Notes under the pieces: generated by a model
What the model was told of the DNA's origin: nothing
Databases searched by the model: none
The model's input: the letters and a program-made list of their open reading frames with translations, nothing else
Made by a program: the position numbers and the translations under genes
Source of the DNA: an uncultured Paracoccaceae bacterium
GTDB taxonomy: Bacteria > Pseudomonadota > Alphaproteobacteria > Rhodobacterales > Rhodobacteraceae
NCBI GenBank assembly: GCA_947503775.1
Contig: CANNFE010000008.1
Span: 124,001 to 188,000, forward strand
Direction: 5' to 3'
Length of the DNA: 64,000 nucleotides
Shown here: positions 27,207-35,798 of the stretch, one piece after another
How positions within the stretch are numbered: the stretch's first letter is position 1
Layout of the letters: each line of letters starts with the position of its first letter

Positions 27207-28001
27207 ATGTCCTCCCCTTCCACCTCGGACGTTCATGCCCCCCAAAGGGAGCATGGGCATCCAGGCCTTGCGCTTGATGGCGTGGGGCGCAGCTTCGGGG
27301 CTGTGCACGCGGTCAAGGACGTGACCTTGCGATTTGTAGCAGGCGAGCGACACGCGGTGCTGGGGCCGAACGGCGCGGGGAAGACGACACTTTTCAACCT
27401 GATTACAGGGGACCTTTTGCCAAGCGCGGGTCAAATTGCGCTCGGGGGAACCGATGTGACAACCCTAAAACCACATATCCGGGTGCGCCAAGGGTTGAGG
27501 CGCACCTATCAGCAGTCTCAGCTTTTTGAGACGATGAGCGTCGCCGATAACCTTTTTCTGGCCTTGCGCGGGGTGGCGCGAGGGCATTTGACGCTAATCC
27601 CGACATCTGGCGATCAGGTTTTGCGGGACCAGGCGGCTGATATTGCCGAGAAAGTGAATCTTTTGGACGCTTTTGATTATCCGGTCAACGTTCTGTCCTA
27701 TGGCCAGCAACGCCAGCTTGAGATCGGGATGGCGCTGGTGGGCGACCCTCAGGTCGTGCTGTTCGATGAACCCGCGGCAGGCCTTTCGCCCGCAGAGCGG
27801 GGCAGTTTGGTCGATCTGATCGAAGCTTTGCCGCGCACATTGACCATCGGGCTGGTCGAGCACGATCTTGATATTGCGTTGCGCCTGTCGGACCGCGTGA
27901 CGATCATGCAGGATGGCCAGGTGATGGTGACAGGAACACCGGACGACATCGCCGCGGACCCGGTGGTGCAGCGCATCTATCTGGGGGCGCAGCATGGCTA
28001 A
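27207..28001 (+). CDS. livG: ABC transporter ATPase (LivG)
   Basis: A 264-residue nucleotide-binding subunit: Walker A GPNGAGKTTLFNLI, signature LSYGQQRQLEIGMAL, Walker B VVLFDEPAAGLSPAE and switch His in LVEHDLDIAL. It has an N-terminal extension of about 25 residues rich in Ser, His and Pro. It overlaps livF by 8 bp. Confidence 0.9.
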   Translation: MSSPSTSDVHAPQREHGHPGLALDGVGRSFGAVHAVKDVTLRFVAGERHAVLGPNGAGKTTLFNLITGDLLPSAGQIALGGTDVTTLKPHIRVRQGLRRTYQQSQLFETMSVADNLFLALRGVARGHLTLIPTSGDQVLRDQAADIAEKVNLLDAFDYPVNVLSYGQQRQLEIGMALVGDPQVVLFDEPAAGLSPAERGSLVDLIEALPRTLTIGLVEHDLDIALRLSDRVTIMQDGQVMVTGTPDDIAADPVVQRIYLGAQHG

Positions 28002-28749
28002 GGCGCTGGCGGTCAACGATCTGCATTTGCGCTTTGGTGCCGCACAGATCCTGCAAGGTGTCAGTCTTGATATTCGGGCGGGCGCCTTGTCGATTGTCGG
28101 GCGCAATGGCATGGGCAAGACGACACTTTGCCGGTCGCTGATGGGCCTTTTACGCCCTGCGCGCGGCACGATGATGTCACATGATGTGCGCCTGAATGGC
28201 AAAACCTCGCACCAGATTTCCCGCCTAGGCATCGGCTATGTGCCGCAAGGGCGGATGGTCTGGCCATCGTTGAGCGTTGAGGAGCATCTGCGCGTCGCGC
28301 TGCGCCGCCCCAATGGCGGGGCGGGGTGGTCTATCGACCGGGTTTATGACCTTTTTCCCCGACTAGCCGAGCGGCGGCGCAATGGCGGGCATCAGCTATC
28401 AGGTGGTGAGCAACAGATGCTTGCGATCAGTCGAGCTTTGTTAACGCAACCCCGCCTTCTTATCCTTGACGAGCCGACCGAAGGGCTCGCCCCGGTTATC
28501 GTGGATCATGTTGTTGCGACGCTGCAAATGCTGGTGGCCGAGGAAGAGATGTCAATCCTGCTTGTTGAGCAGAACCTGACGGTCGCCTGTGCGGTGTCCG
28601 AGACGGTGGCGATTATGGTGAACGGCACGATTGCGGAGCATCTGCCAGCGCGTGCGCTTTTGCACAACAAAGAGATCCAGCAACGGGTTCTGGGCGTTGG
28701 TGGTGGCCCGGCCAATGAAACATCTGACAGACACAGACGGGAGGGGTAA
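27994..28749 (+). CDS. livF: ABC transporter ATPase (LivF)
   Basis: A 251-residue nucleotide-binding subunit: Walker A GRNGMGKTTLCRSLMG, signature LSGGEQQMLAISRALL, Walker B LLILDEPTEGLAPV and LLVEQNLTVA. It pairs with LivG on the inner face of the membrane. It ends 3 bp before the UPF0261 gene, with a GGGAGGGG-type ribosome site in its last codons. Confidence 0.9.
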   Translation: MAKALAVNDLHLRFGAAQILQGVSLDIRAGALSIVGRNGMGKTTLCRSLMGLLRPARGTMMSHDVRLNGKTSHQISRLGIGYVPQGRMVWPSLSVEEHLRVALRRPNGGAGWSIDRVYDLFPRLAERRRNGGHQLSGGEQQMLAISRALLTQPRLLILDEPTEGLAPVIVDHVVATLQMLVAEEEMSILLVEQNLTVACAVSETVAIMVNGTIAEHLPARALLHNKEIQQRVLGVGGGPANETSDRHRREG

Positions 28750-28752
28750 ATC

Positions 28753-29973
28753 ATGGAGAAACTGGCCTATGTTGCCGGCACGTTCGACACGAAAGGTGAG
28801 GAACTAACCTATCTTGCCGCGTTGATCCGTGCGGCGGGCGTGCGTGTCAAAACCGTGGATCTTTCGACAACGGGTGCGGAGGGGACCGCAGAGGTCGCCG
28901 CGCATCAGGTTGCCGCGCATCACCCTGACGGGGCCAAGGCTGTTTTCACGGGCGACCGTGGCTCTGCCGTTGGAATGATGGCAGAGGCGTTTCGTCATTA
29001 CGTAGGTGCGGCAAGTGATCTGGGCGGCATTATTGGCGCGGGCGGCACTGGTGGAACGGCGTTGTTGGCCCCGGCGATGCGCGCCTTGCCTGTCGGCATA
29101 CCCAAGATGCTGATCTCTACCGTCGCATCGGGGGACGTGCGCCCTTATGTCGGCCCCGCTGATATCGCGATGATGTATTCGGTCACAGATGTGCAGGGGA
29201 TCAACGGCATCTCGCGCCAAGTGCTGGCCAATGGTGCCCATGCATTGGCCGGTATGATGGCGAACGAGGTGCCTTCTGGCACCGAAGACAAACCCGCTTT
29301 GGGCCTGACCATGTTTGGCGTGACAACGCCCTGCGTGCAGGCTGTCACAGCCGCCCTGCAAGACGATTATGATTGCTTGGTCTTTCATGCCACCGGCGTT
29401 GGTGGTCAGAGCATGGAAAAGCTGGTCGATTCCGATCTTATCAGCGCGGTACTTGATATCACCACAACCGAGATCGCAGACCTGCATATGGGTGGGGTGT
29501 TTTCCGCCGGTGAAGGCCGGATGGACGCGATCATCCGCGCTCAGGTGCCTTATGTTGGTTCGGTCGGTGCGCTCGACATGGTCAATTTCGGCGCGATGGA
29601 GACCGTCCCTTCCCAGTACGAGGATCGTAAGCTGCATGTGCACAACCCACAGGTGACGCTGATGCGCACAACGGTGGAGGAGAACCGCCGGATGGGGGCG
29701 TGGATTGCATCCAAGCTGAACCAGATGGAAGGGCCCGTGCGGTTTTTGCTTCCGATGGGAGGTGTTTCACTTTTGGATTTGCCGGATATGCCATTTCACG
29801 ACCCAGAAGCGTCTGGTGCGCTTTTTGACGCCATTCGCGCAGAGTTCGTCCCCACCGCCAATCGGCGCCTGACTGAGGTCGATGCAGATATCAACTCAGA
29901 CCAATTCGTCGCGGCGCTTCTTGCTGCGCTAGCCGAGATTACAGAAACCAAAACCCAGGACAGGACATCATGA
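28753..29973 (+). CDS. Tm-1-like ATP-binding protein (UPF0261)
   Basis: A 406-residue soluble protein that starts [21 protein letters not shown], the hallmark opening of UPF0261 / Tm-1 N-terminal-domain proteins, with [20 protein letters not shown] as a Gly-rich nucleotide-binding segment and [15 protein letters not shown] and [13 protein letters not shown] further on. The plant Tm-1 protein, which restricts tomato mosaic virus, fuses this domain to the TIM barrel encoded by the next gene. The bacterial reaction is not established. It overlaps the next gene by 4 bp, so the two are tightly coupled. Confidence 0.85.
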   Translation: MEKLAYVAGTFDTKGEELTYLAALIRAAGVRVKTVDLSTTGAEGTAEVAAHQVAAHHPDGAKAVFTGDRGSAVGMMAEAFRHYVGAASDLGGIIGAGGTGGTALLAPAMRALPVGIPKMLISTVASGDVRPYVGPADIAMMYSVTDVQGINGISRQVLANGAHALAGMMANEVPSGTEDKPALGLTMFGVTTPCVQAVTAALQDDYDCLVFHATGVGGQSMEKLVDSDLISAVLDITTTEIADLHMGGVFSAGEGRMDAIIRAQVPYVGSVGALDMVNFGAMETVPSQYEDRKLHVHNPQVTLMRTTVEENRRMGAWIASKLNQMEGPVRFLLPMGGVSLLDLPDMPFHDPEASGALFDAIRAEFVPTANRRLTEVDADINSDQFVAALLAALAEITETKTQDRTS

Positions 29974-30791
29974 CCAAAGACAAAACCCTTGCCGCGCTGA
30001 ACGACAAAATCGCCAAAGGAGAGATCATAGTTGGCGGTGGCGCAGGGACGGGCCTGTCGGCCAAATGCGAAGAGGCAGGTGGGATTGACCTGATTGTCAT
30101 CTACAATTCCGGGCGTTACCGGATGGCTGGGCGCGGCTCACTCGCCGGGCTTTTGGCATATGGAAACGCCAATGAGATTGTCATGGACATGGCAAATGAG
30201 GTGTTGCCGGTGGTCAAGGAAACGCCTGTACTGGCTGGCGTGAACGGCACGGACCCGTTCTGCAACTTCGATCACTTCCTTGATCAGGTGAAGGCGATTG
30301 GTTTTGCAGGGGTTCAGAATTTCCCGACTGTCGGGTTGATTGACGGCAATTTCCGCAAGAACCTGGAAGAAACCGGCATGAGCTACGCCCAAGAGGTGGA
30401 GATGATCCGCCTCGCGGCTGCGAAGGGCCTGCTGACAACGCCTTATGTTTTTTCGGAAGATGATGCGAAGGCCATGACCGCGGCGGGCGCTGATGTTGTT
30501 GTCTGCCATCTGGGTCTGACGACGGGTGGCGCGATTGGGGCCGAAACGGCCGTGACGCTAGATGATTGCGTCGTACAGATCAACGCCTGGTCCGAGGCTG
30601 CCAAATCTGTCCGTGAGGATGTGATTGTGCTGTGTCACGGCGGACCCATCGCGCAGCCCGAGGATGCGGCATATATCTTGTCAAACTGCCCGGGCTGTCA
30701 CGGCTTTTATGGCGCATCCTCGATGGAGCGGCTGCCCACGGAAACTGCCCTCATCGCGCAAACACGTAAATTCAAGGAGATTTCGCGGTAG
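29970..30791 (+). CDS. TIM-barrel 'phosphoenolpyruvate hydrolase-like' enzyme (Tm-1 C-terminal domain)
   Basis: A 273-residue TIM barrel. Features are [82 protein letters not shown] and the C-terminal phosphate-type loop [14 protein letters not shown] (parts no longer than needed). This is the family that forms the C-terminal half of Tm-1 and is often named phosphoenolpyruvate hydrolase-like from weak similarity. It is last in the operon. The sensor domain of the regulator at 21642 is its homologue. Confidence 0.85.
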   Translation: MTKDKTLAALNDKIAKGEIIVGGGAGTGLSAKCEEAGGIDLIVIYNSGRYRMAGRGSLAGLLAYGNANEIVMDMANEVLPVVKETPVLAGVNGTDPFCNFDHFLDQVKAIGFAGVQNFPTVGLIDGNFRKNLEETGMSYAQEVEMIRLAAAKGLLTTPYVFSEDDAKAMTAAGADVVVCHLGLTTGGAIGAETAVTLDDCVVQINAWSEAAKSVREDVIVLCHGGPIAQPEDAAYILSNCPGCHGFYGASSMERLPTETALIAQTRKFKEISR

Positions 30792-30913
30792 CTGCACCCG
30801 GCGCAGTTTGCCTGATGCGCCCACCTACAACTTTTGCGTGCAAAGAGTGTCTATAAGGTGGAGCCAAAAACAAGGCTCGCGATTTCGGACACCCAGCTCT
30901 TGGTCAACACTGC

Positions 30914-30952
30914 GGTACCGGGCTTGGCCGCGCCTCACGTGAGCCCGGTACC
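30914..30952. repeat. perfect 11-bp inverted repeat after the Tm-1/ABC operon
   Basis: GGTACCGGGCT at 30914-30924 and its exact complement AGCCCGGTACC at 30942-30952, with a 17-base loop. No T-run follows, so it is not a standard intrinsic terminator. It may help to end or protect the operon message. Confidence 0.5.
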
Positions 30953-30996
30953 AGAATTACACCACGAGCCGACTACTTCATTCCGATCTCCAAATG

Positions 30997-31027
30997 AAAA
31001 AGCCGCCCTCGGTCAAGGACGGCTTTT
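30997..31027 (-). terminator. intrinsic terminator of infC (possibly bidirectional)
   Basis: AAAAGCCGCCC at 30998-31008 pairs with GGACGGCTTTT at 31017-31027 with one mismatch. On the minus strand it lies 20 bp after infC; on the plus strand it could also stop read-through from the ABC operon. Confidence 0.75.
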
Positions 31028-31046
31028 GGTTCTGACAAGATCCGGA

Positions 31047-31592
31047 TTACTTCGTATTTGGCCCGATCATCATCACCATCTGACGGCCTTCCATCTTGGG
31101 AAAGTTCTCCACCTTGCCGATCTCGGCGGTATCGTCGGCCACCCGTTCAAGCAGCTCCCGGCCCAGATTCTGGTGCGCCATCTCGCGACCGCGAAAGCGC
31201 AGCGTGATCTTCACCTTGTCGCCATTCTCGAGGAACTTGAAGACGTTGCGCATCTTGACGTCGTAGTCATGCGTGTCGGTGTTGGGGCGGAACTTCACCT
31301 CTTTCACCTCGATCGTCTTCTGCTTCTTGCGGGCCTCCGCCTCGCGCTTCTGCGTTTCGTATTTGAACTTGCCAAAGTCCATGATCTTGCAGACGGGCGG
31401 GCTGGCGTTGGGCGAGATCTCGACCAGATCGAGCCCCACTTCCTCGGCCAGGGCCATGCCGCGGGCCGGTGTGACCACCCCGACATTTTCACCTTCGGCG
31501 CCGATAAGGCGGATTTCGTCTGAGCGGATGCGATCGTTGACGCGGGGGCCGGTATCACGCTGGGGAGGGGCGTTGTGGGGTCTGCGGGCTAT
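31047..31592 (-). CDS. infC: translation initiation factor IF-3, AUA start
   Basis: IF-3 keeps ribosomal subunits apart and proofreads start codons. The conserved body includes [29 protein letters not shown] and [19 protein letters not shown]. The first ATG or GTG in frame would cut off the N-terminal domain. Homology continues upstream to an ATA codon at 31592-31590 with AAGGAAG about eight bases ahead, giving the family N-terminus (M)[20 protein letters not shown] and a 181-residue protein. Rare AUU/AUA-type starts allow IF-3 to repress its own translation. Confidence 0.9.
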   Translation of the reverse strand: MARRPHNAPPQRDTGPRVNDRIRSDEIRLIGAEGENVGVVTPARGMALAEEVGLDLVEISPNASPPVCKIMDFGKFKYETQKREAEARKKQKTIEVKEVKFRPNTDTHDYDVKMRNVFKFLENGDKVKITLRFRGREMAHQNLGRELLERVADDTAEIGKVENFPKMEGRQMVMMIGPNTK

Positions 31593-31720
31593 GACGTGTC
31601 TTCCTTGAATGATTGCACGGGTTTCCGGGGCTGGAAGGTAGCCCTCGCAGGTCGCTCTTTCAACCGGATACCGCGCGCCTGCAAGCGATTTTGGCCGCCT
31701 GTGCCTTGCGGCCGTCTTTC

Positions 31721-32557
31721 CTAGCCGACAAAGGCCTTCTCGACCACATATTCGGCCGGATCCGAATTAGCCCCTTCGCGCAGGCCAAAGCCCTCCAGAA
31801 TCTCTTTCAGATCGGTATTCAGCCCCATCGATCCGCAGACCATCGCTCTGTCAGTCTCGGGCGCAATACCGTCGATGCCCAGATCGGCAAACACGGTGCC
31901 GTCCTTCAAAAGCGTCGTGATCCGGCCCATCTTCGGGCTCTGCTCGCGGGTTGTCGTCGGATAGTAGCGCAGCTTGTCTCCCACGAACTCCCCGATCAGC
32001 GGATCCTCGGCGAGGCTCTCGACCAGCTCGCGCCCATAGGTCAGCTCGTCCACGTCGCGGGTCGTGTGGGTGACGATCACCTCGTCGTAGCGCTCGTAGG
32101 TCTCGGGATCGCGCAATAGCGAGGCAAAGGGTGCAAAGCCGGTGCCGGTGGCAAAGAACCAGAGCCGCTTGCCCGGCGTCAGTGCATCATGGACCAGCGT
32201 GCCCACGGGCTTGGGCCGCAGGATGATCTCGTCACCCGGCTGGATATGCTGCAGTTTCGAGGTCAGCGGGCCGTCCTGCACCTTGATCGAGTAGAATTCC
32301 AGCTCTTCGTCCCAGGAGGGGGAGGCGATCGAATAGGCGCGCAAAAGCGGCTTCTGCTTGCCGGTCACGGGGTCGGGATCACCCATCAGGCCGATCATCA
32401 CGAACTCGCCCGAGCGAAAGCGCAGGCTTTGCGGACGGCTCACCCGAAACGCAAAGAGCCGGTCTGTATAATGCCGCACGCTGGTGACGATCTGGGCATC
32501 GGGAAGGGTCGGCACCTTGGCCGCCTGGGTCTGGGTCACGGGGCTCTGCTCGGTCAT
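31721..32557 (-). CDS. fpr: ferredoxin-NADP reductase
   Basis: A 278-residue FAD/NAD(P)H oxidoreductase. FAD motif [21 protein letters not shown] contains the R-x-Y-S signature; later [19 protein letters not shown] is the nucleotide-binding Gly-rich segment and [16 protein letters not shown] is near the C-terminus. It supplies reduced ferredoxin, which fits its position 64 bp downstream of the sulfite-reductase gene group on the same strand. Confidence 0.92.
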   Translation of the reverse strand: MTEQSPVTQTQAAKVPTLPDAQIVTSVRHYTDRLFAFRVSRPQSLRFRSGEFVMIGLMGDPDPVTGKQKPLLRAYSIASPSWDEELEFYSIKVQDGPLTSKLQHIQPGDEIILRPKPVGTLVHDALTPGKRLWFFATGTGFAPFASLLRDPETYERYDEVIVTHTTRDVDELTYGRELVESLAEDPLIGEFVGDKLRYYPTTTREQSPKMGRITTLLKDGTVFADLGIDGIAPETDRAMVCGSMGLNTDLKEILEGFGLREGANSDPAEYVVEKAFVG

Positions 32558-32621
32558 CTATGCTCTCGCGGGACAGGCCCGCGCCTCATTATCTGTCATC
32601 TCGATTGTCAAAACGGAAGGG

Positions 32622-33038
32622 TCAGCCGCGCAAACGCGCCCGATAATCATGAGCGGTCCAATCGGCACGAGCCTGCCATTGGTCTTCGGGCTGGCGGGCC
32701 GCGAGCGCCTCGTCGATCTCGACCTCGTCAAACCCGGACCGGCGCGCCATCGCATACTGATCGGCGATCACATGCCCCTTGGCGCGCAGCCGCCCCTCAA
32801 AGCCCATCCGTCGCAGCCGCGCCGCCAGTGTGAAGCCGCGCCCGTCGGCAAAGCTTGGAAAGTCGATCCGGATTAGCGCAAAACAATGCAGCCGCCCGTC
32901 GAGCGCGTCCATATCCGCATCCGAGGCCAGATCCAGCCCAAGCGCACCGCAATCATTGGCCGCGAGCGTCTCCGGCGTCACGAACCCGCCAGTCCAGTCC
33001 TCTGCGCCAAAGCCGCTATCGGTGACGATGACGCTCAT
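32622..33038 (-). CDS. DUF934 family protein
   Basis: A 138-residue protein typical of sulfur-assimilation operons, with LGLDLASDADMDALDGRL, LIRIDFPSFADGRGFTLAARLR and the ending FDEVEIDEALAARQ. Function is not established; DUF934 genes almost always lie beside cysI/cysH. A strong GAGGAG ribosome site lies six bases before the ATG; the ATG overlaps the stop of a six-codon frame (M-K-R-S-A-R) that begins in the dispersed element. Confidence 0.85.
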   Translation of the reverse strand: MSVIVTDSGFGAEDWTGGFVTPETLAANDCGALGLDLASDADMDALDGRLHCFALIRIDFPSFADGRGFTLAARLRRMGFEGRLRAKGHVIADQYAMARRSGFDEVEIDEALAARQPEDQWQARADWTAHDYRARLRG

Positions 33039-33049
33039 CGCGCGCTCCT

Positions 33050-33071
33050 CTTCATCTTGTCATAAATATGC
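33050..33071 (-). repeat. dispersed 22-bp intergenic element, copy 4 (cysH/DUF934 gap)
   Basis: Minus strand: GCATATTT, ATGACA, AGATGAAG, preceded by AT to form the ATATGCATAT palindrome. It lies between cysH and DUF934 in gene direction. Confidence 0.8.
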
Positions 33072-33083
33072 ATATCCCACCTC

Positions 33084-33836
33084 TCAGGCCGCGCTGCGTT
33101 TTGGGCCGCGTACGATCTTGCCGTCCACAAAATGGATCCCGCATTCTTCTTTGTCGGTGTCGCGCCAGCGGCCCGCCCGTTCATCCTCGCCCGCACCAAC
33201 GGGCGAGGTGCAGGGCGCGCAGCCGATCGAAGGATAGCCTTGCGCCACCAGCGGATGCCGGGGCAGGCGGTTCTGGATGATATATTCCTGCGTATCCTCC
33301 CGCGCCCATCGCGCCAGCGGGTTCACCTTGATCCGGCCGGTGCCCAACTCCTCCTCGAAGAAATTCAGCTCGGCCCGCGCACCGCCCTGATAGCGCTTGC
33401 GCCCGGTGATCCAGGCATCAACCCCATCCAGCGCGCGCTGCAGGGGGCGCGACTTACGCAAGGTGCAGCAGGCATCGGTGTCGTGGACATGCAGGATGCC
33501 CTCGTTATCCTCGGCCAACAGATCGGCGCGCGCGGGCGCGATCCGCCGCACCCCGGTCAGGCCCAGGCTATCGGCGACCTCGGCCTGATAGGCCAGCGTT
33601 TCCTCAAACAGCATCTCGGTATCAATGAAGAGAACCGGCAGCGACCGGTCGAGGATCGACACCATATGCAGCAACACCACCGACTCGGCCCCGAAAGAGG
33701 AAACCAGCGCCGTCCGGCCCACGGACGGATCGCTCAGCGCCTTTTCCAGCACCGAGATCGCACCGTGATGACGCGTCGCGATATTGAGCGCGGATATGCG
33801 CTCGGCCAGCGGGGGCAGGGGCGCTTCAAGCGGCAT
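33084..33836 (-). CDS. cysH: assimilatory adenylyl-sulfate (APS-type) reductase
   Basis: A 250-residue member of the CysH family, which reduces activated sulfate to sulfite. ALVSSFGAESVVLLHM is the nucleotide-binding start. Two Cys pairs, DACCTLRKSRPL and IGCAPCTSPVG, are the ligands of the [4Fe-4S] cluster found in enzymes that use APS and not PAPS. The catalytic Cys is in KEECGIHF near the C-terminus. It overlaps cysI by 11 bp. Confidence 0.92.
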   Translation of the reverse strand: MPLEAPLPPLAERISALNIATRHHGAISVLEKALSDPSVGRTALVSSFGAESVVLLHMVSILDRSLPVLFIDTEMLFEETLAYQAEVADSLGLTGVRRIAPARADLLAEDNEGILHVHDTDACCTLRKSRPLQRALDGVDAWITGRKRYQGGARAELNFFEEELGTGRIKVNPLARWAREDTQEYIIQNRLPRHPLVAQGYPSIGCAPCTSPVGAGEDERAGRWRDTDKEECGIHFVDGKIVRGPKRSAA

Positions 33837-35496
33837 CGGCTGTTTCCTTGGCGGGGTAAAGCGCGGCCTTGAAGGGCTCCATACCGACCCGGTTGTAAGC
33901 CTCGAGAAACGTCTCCTCCTCGCCCTCGCGCAGAGCCAGATAGGCCAGGATCAGACGCTCGATGGCCGGCACGATCTCCTCGTAGGAAAATCCCGGCCCC
34001 GTCCGCGTGCCGATGGCCGCGCGCTCGGTGCCGTCTCCGCCCAGTGTGATCTGGTAAGTCTCCACCCCCGCCCGGTCGAGCCCGAGGATCCCGATATGGC
34101 CCACATGGTGATGCCCGCAGGCATTGATGCAGCCCGAGATCTTGATCTTCAGGTGCCCGACCTCATGCTCGATCTTCAGCTCCTCGATCCGGCTCGCCAG
34201 CCCCTGCGCCACCGGGATCGAGCGCGCGGTCGCCAGCGCGCAATAATCCATGCCAGGGCAGGCGATGATATCCGAGGCCAGCCCGATATTGGCCGTCGCC
34301 AGATCCGCGCTGCGAAGCGCGGCGTAAAGCGCGGGCAGGTCCGATTTGTGCACATGCGGCAGGATCACGTTCTGCTCGTGGCTGATGCGCAGCTCGTCAT
34401 GCCCGTAGCGCCGCGCGAGATCGGCCAGAACGCGCATCTGATCGGCACTCGCATCGCCGGGCGTCGCGCCGTGCTTCTTGATCGAGACCGAGACGATGGC
34501 ATAGCCCTCCGCCCGGTGCGGCGTGAGGTTGGTATCGCTCCAGGAGCGGAAGGCGGGGCTCCGCTCGCGCTCCGCGTCGAAACCGCCCGCCGGTGCAATC
34601 CTGAACTCCGGCGCGGCAAACTGCGCCTCGATCCCTTCGAGGATCTCCTGATCGACGCCCGAAAACTGAGGCCGGATCGCGGCGAACCGCTCTTCCACAA
34701 GGCGGGAAATCTCTTCGATCCCATGCTCATGCACGGTGATCTTGATGCGCGCCTTGTACTTGTTGTCCCGCCGTCCCAGCAGGTTGTAGACGCTGACGAT
34801 GGCCTCCACATACGGCAGCAGATCCGCCTTGGGCAGGAACTCCCGGATGACCTTGCCGATCATTGGCGTCCGGCCAAGTCCGCCGCCCACGATGACTTCA
34901 AAACCGGGCGCGCCGTTCCGCTCGACCATGCGCAGCCCGATATCATGCGCCTTCGTCACCGCGCGATCATTCGGAGAGCCGGTGATCGCGATCTTGAACT
35001 TGCGCGGCAGGAACTGGAACTCGGGATGATCCGTCGACCATTGCCGCAGCAGCTCCGCCACGGGGCGGGGATCGGCAATCTCGTCGGCGGCGGCACCCGC
35101 GAAATGGTCCGCGGTCACGTTGCGGATCGTGTTGCCCGAGGTCTGGATCGCATGCAAACCAACCTCTCCCAGCGCATCGAGGATATCCGGCACATCGCGC
35201 AGCTCTGGCCAGTTATACTGGATGTTCTGGCGCGTCGTGAAATGGCCGTAGCCCCGATCCCACCGCTCTGCGATCATCGCAAGCTGGCGCATCTGCGCGG
35301 ACCGCAAAGTCCCATAGGGGATCGCGACCCGCAGCATGTAGGCATGCAGCTGCAGGTAAAGCCCGTTCATCAGGCGCAGCGGCTTGAACTCGTCCTCGGT
35401 GAGCGATCCGTCGATGCGGCGCTCGACCTGGGCGCGGAACTGCGCATTGCGCTCTGCCAGAAAGGCGCGGTCGAAGTCGTTGTATTGATAGCTCAT
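33826..35496 (-). CDS. cysI: sulfite reductase, ferredoxin-type
   Basis: A 556-residue siroheme/[4Fe-4S] enzyme reducing sulfite to sulfide. The N-terminal substrate half contains GYGHFTTRQNIQYNWPEL; the cluster ligands lie in ACPGMDYCALA and SGCINACGHHHVGHIG. The frame extends to 35853, but the ATG at 35496 gives the normal start MSYQYNDFDRAFLAERN and overlaps the DUF2849 stop by 4 bp. Electrons probably come from ferredoxin through Fpr. Confidence 0.94.
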   Translation of the reverse strand: MSYQYNDFDRAFLAERNAQFRAQVERRIDGSLTEDEFKPLRLMNGLYLQLHAYMLRVAIPYGTLRSAQMRQLAMIAERWDRGYGHFTTRQNIQYNWPELRDVPDILDALGEVGLHAIQTSGNTIRNVTADHFAGAAADEIADPRPVAELLRQWSTDHPEFQFLPRKFKIAITGSPNDRAVTKAHDIGLRMVERNGAPGFEVIVGGGLGRTPMIGKVIREFLPKADLLPYVEAIVSVYNLLGRRDNKYKARIKITVHEHGIEEISRLVEERFAAIRPQFSGVDQEILEGIEAQFAAPEFRIAPAGGFDAERERSPAFRSWSDTNLTPHRAEGYAIVSVSIKKHGATPGDASADQMRVLADLARRYGHDELRISHEQNVILPHVHKSDLPALYAALRSADLATANIGLASDIIACPGMDYCALATARSIPVAQGLASRIEELKIEHEVGHLKIKISGCINACGHHHVGHIGILGLDRAGVETYQITLGGDGTERAAIGTRTGPGFSYEEIVPAIERLILAYLALREGEEETFLEAYNRVGMEPFKAALYPAKETADAA

Positions 35497-35798
35497 TTGA
35501 CGGTCTCCGCCTGCTTGCCATGGGCGTAGTTTGACGGTCCGCGCGTGCGGAACCCTTCGCGGAAGTGGACGGGCTCGGGGCCACCCGGGCCAGCTTGGGC
35601 ATCGGCGAGATAGGCGCCGACCACGACATCCGGCTGGCTCTCCGCGAATAGCAGCCGGATCTGGGCATGCGCCTCGTCCTCGATCAACTCGGCCTCGGCT
35701 ATATCGCGGCTCCAACGGTCCTCTTCGGTCAGCCAGACGGCATCGCCTTTCAAAAGGGCATTGGCGGTGACGACCTTGGGCGTAAAGGCACGAGGCAT
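35493..35798 (-). CDS. DUF2849 family protein
   Basis: A 101-residue protein with ANALLKGDAVWLTEEDRWS and PVHFREGFRTRGPSNY, typical of DUF2849 proteins found between cysG and cysI in alphaproteobacteria. It overlaps cysI by 4 bp and cysG by one base, so the three are coupled. Biochemical role unknown. Confidence 0.85.
   Translation of the reverse strand: MPRAFTPKVVTANALLKGDAVWLTEEDRWSRDIAEAELIEDEAHAQIRLLFAESQPDVVVGAYLADAQAGPGGPEPVHFREGFRTRGPSNYAHGKQAETVK

Noticed and set aside
28753-30791. The Tm-1-like pair as an antiviral defence system.
   Set aside because: Tm-1 restricts an RNA virus in tomato, but here the genes are coupled to an ABC uptake system and a metabolite-type regulator, and no nuclease or toxin is present. 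A catabolic role fits better.
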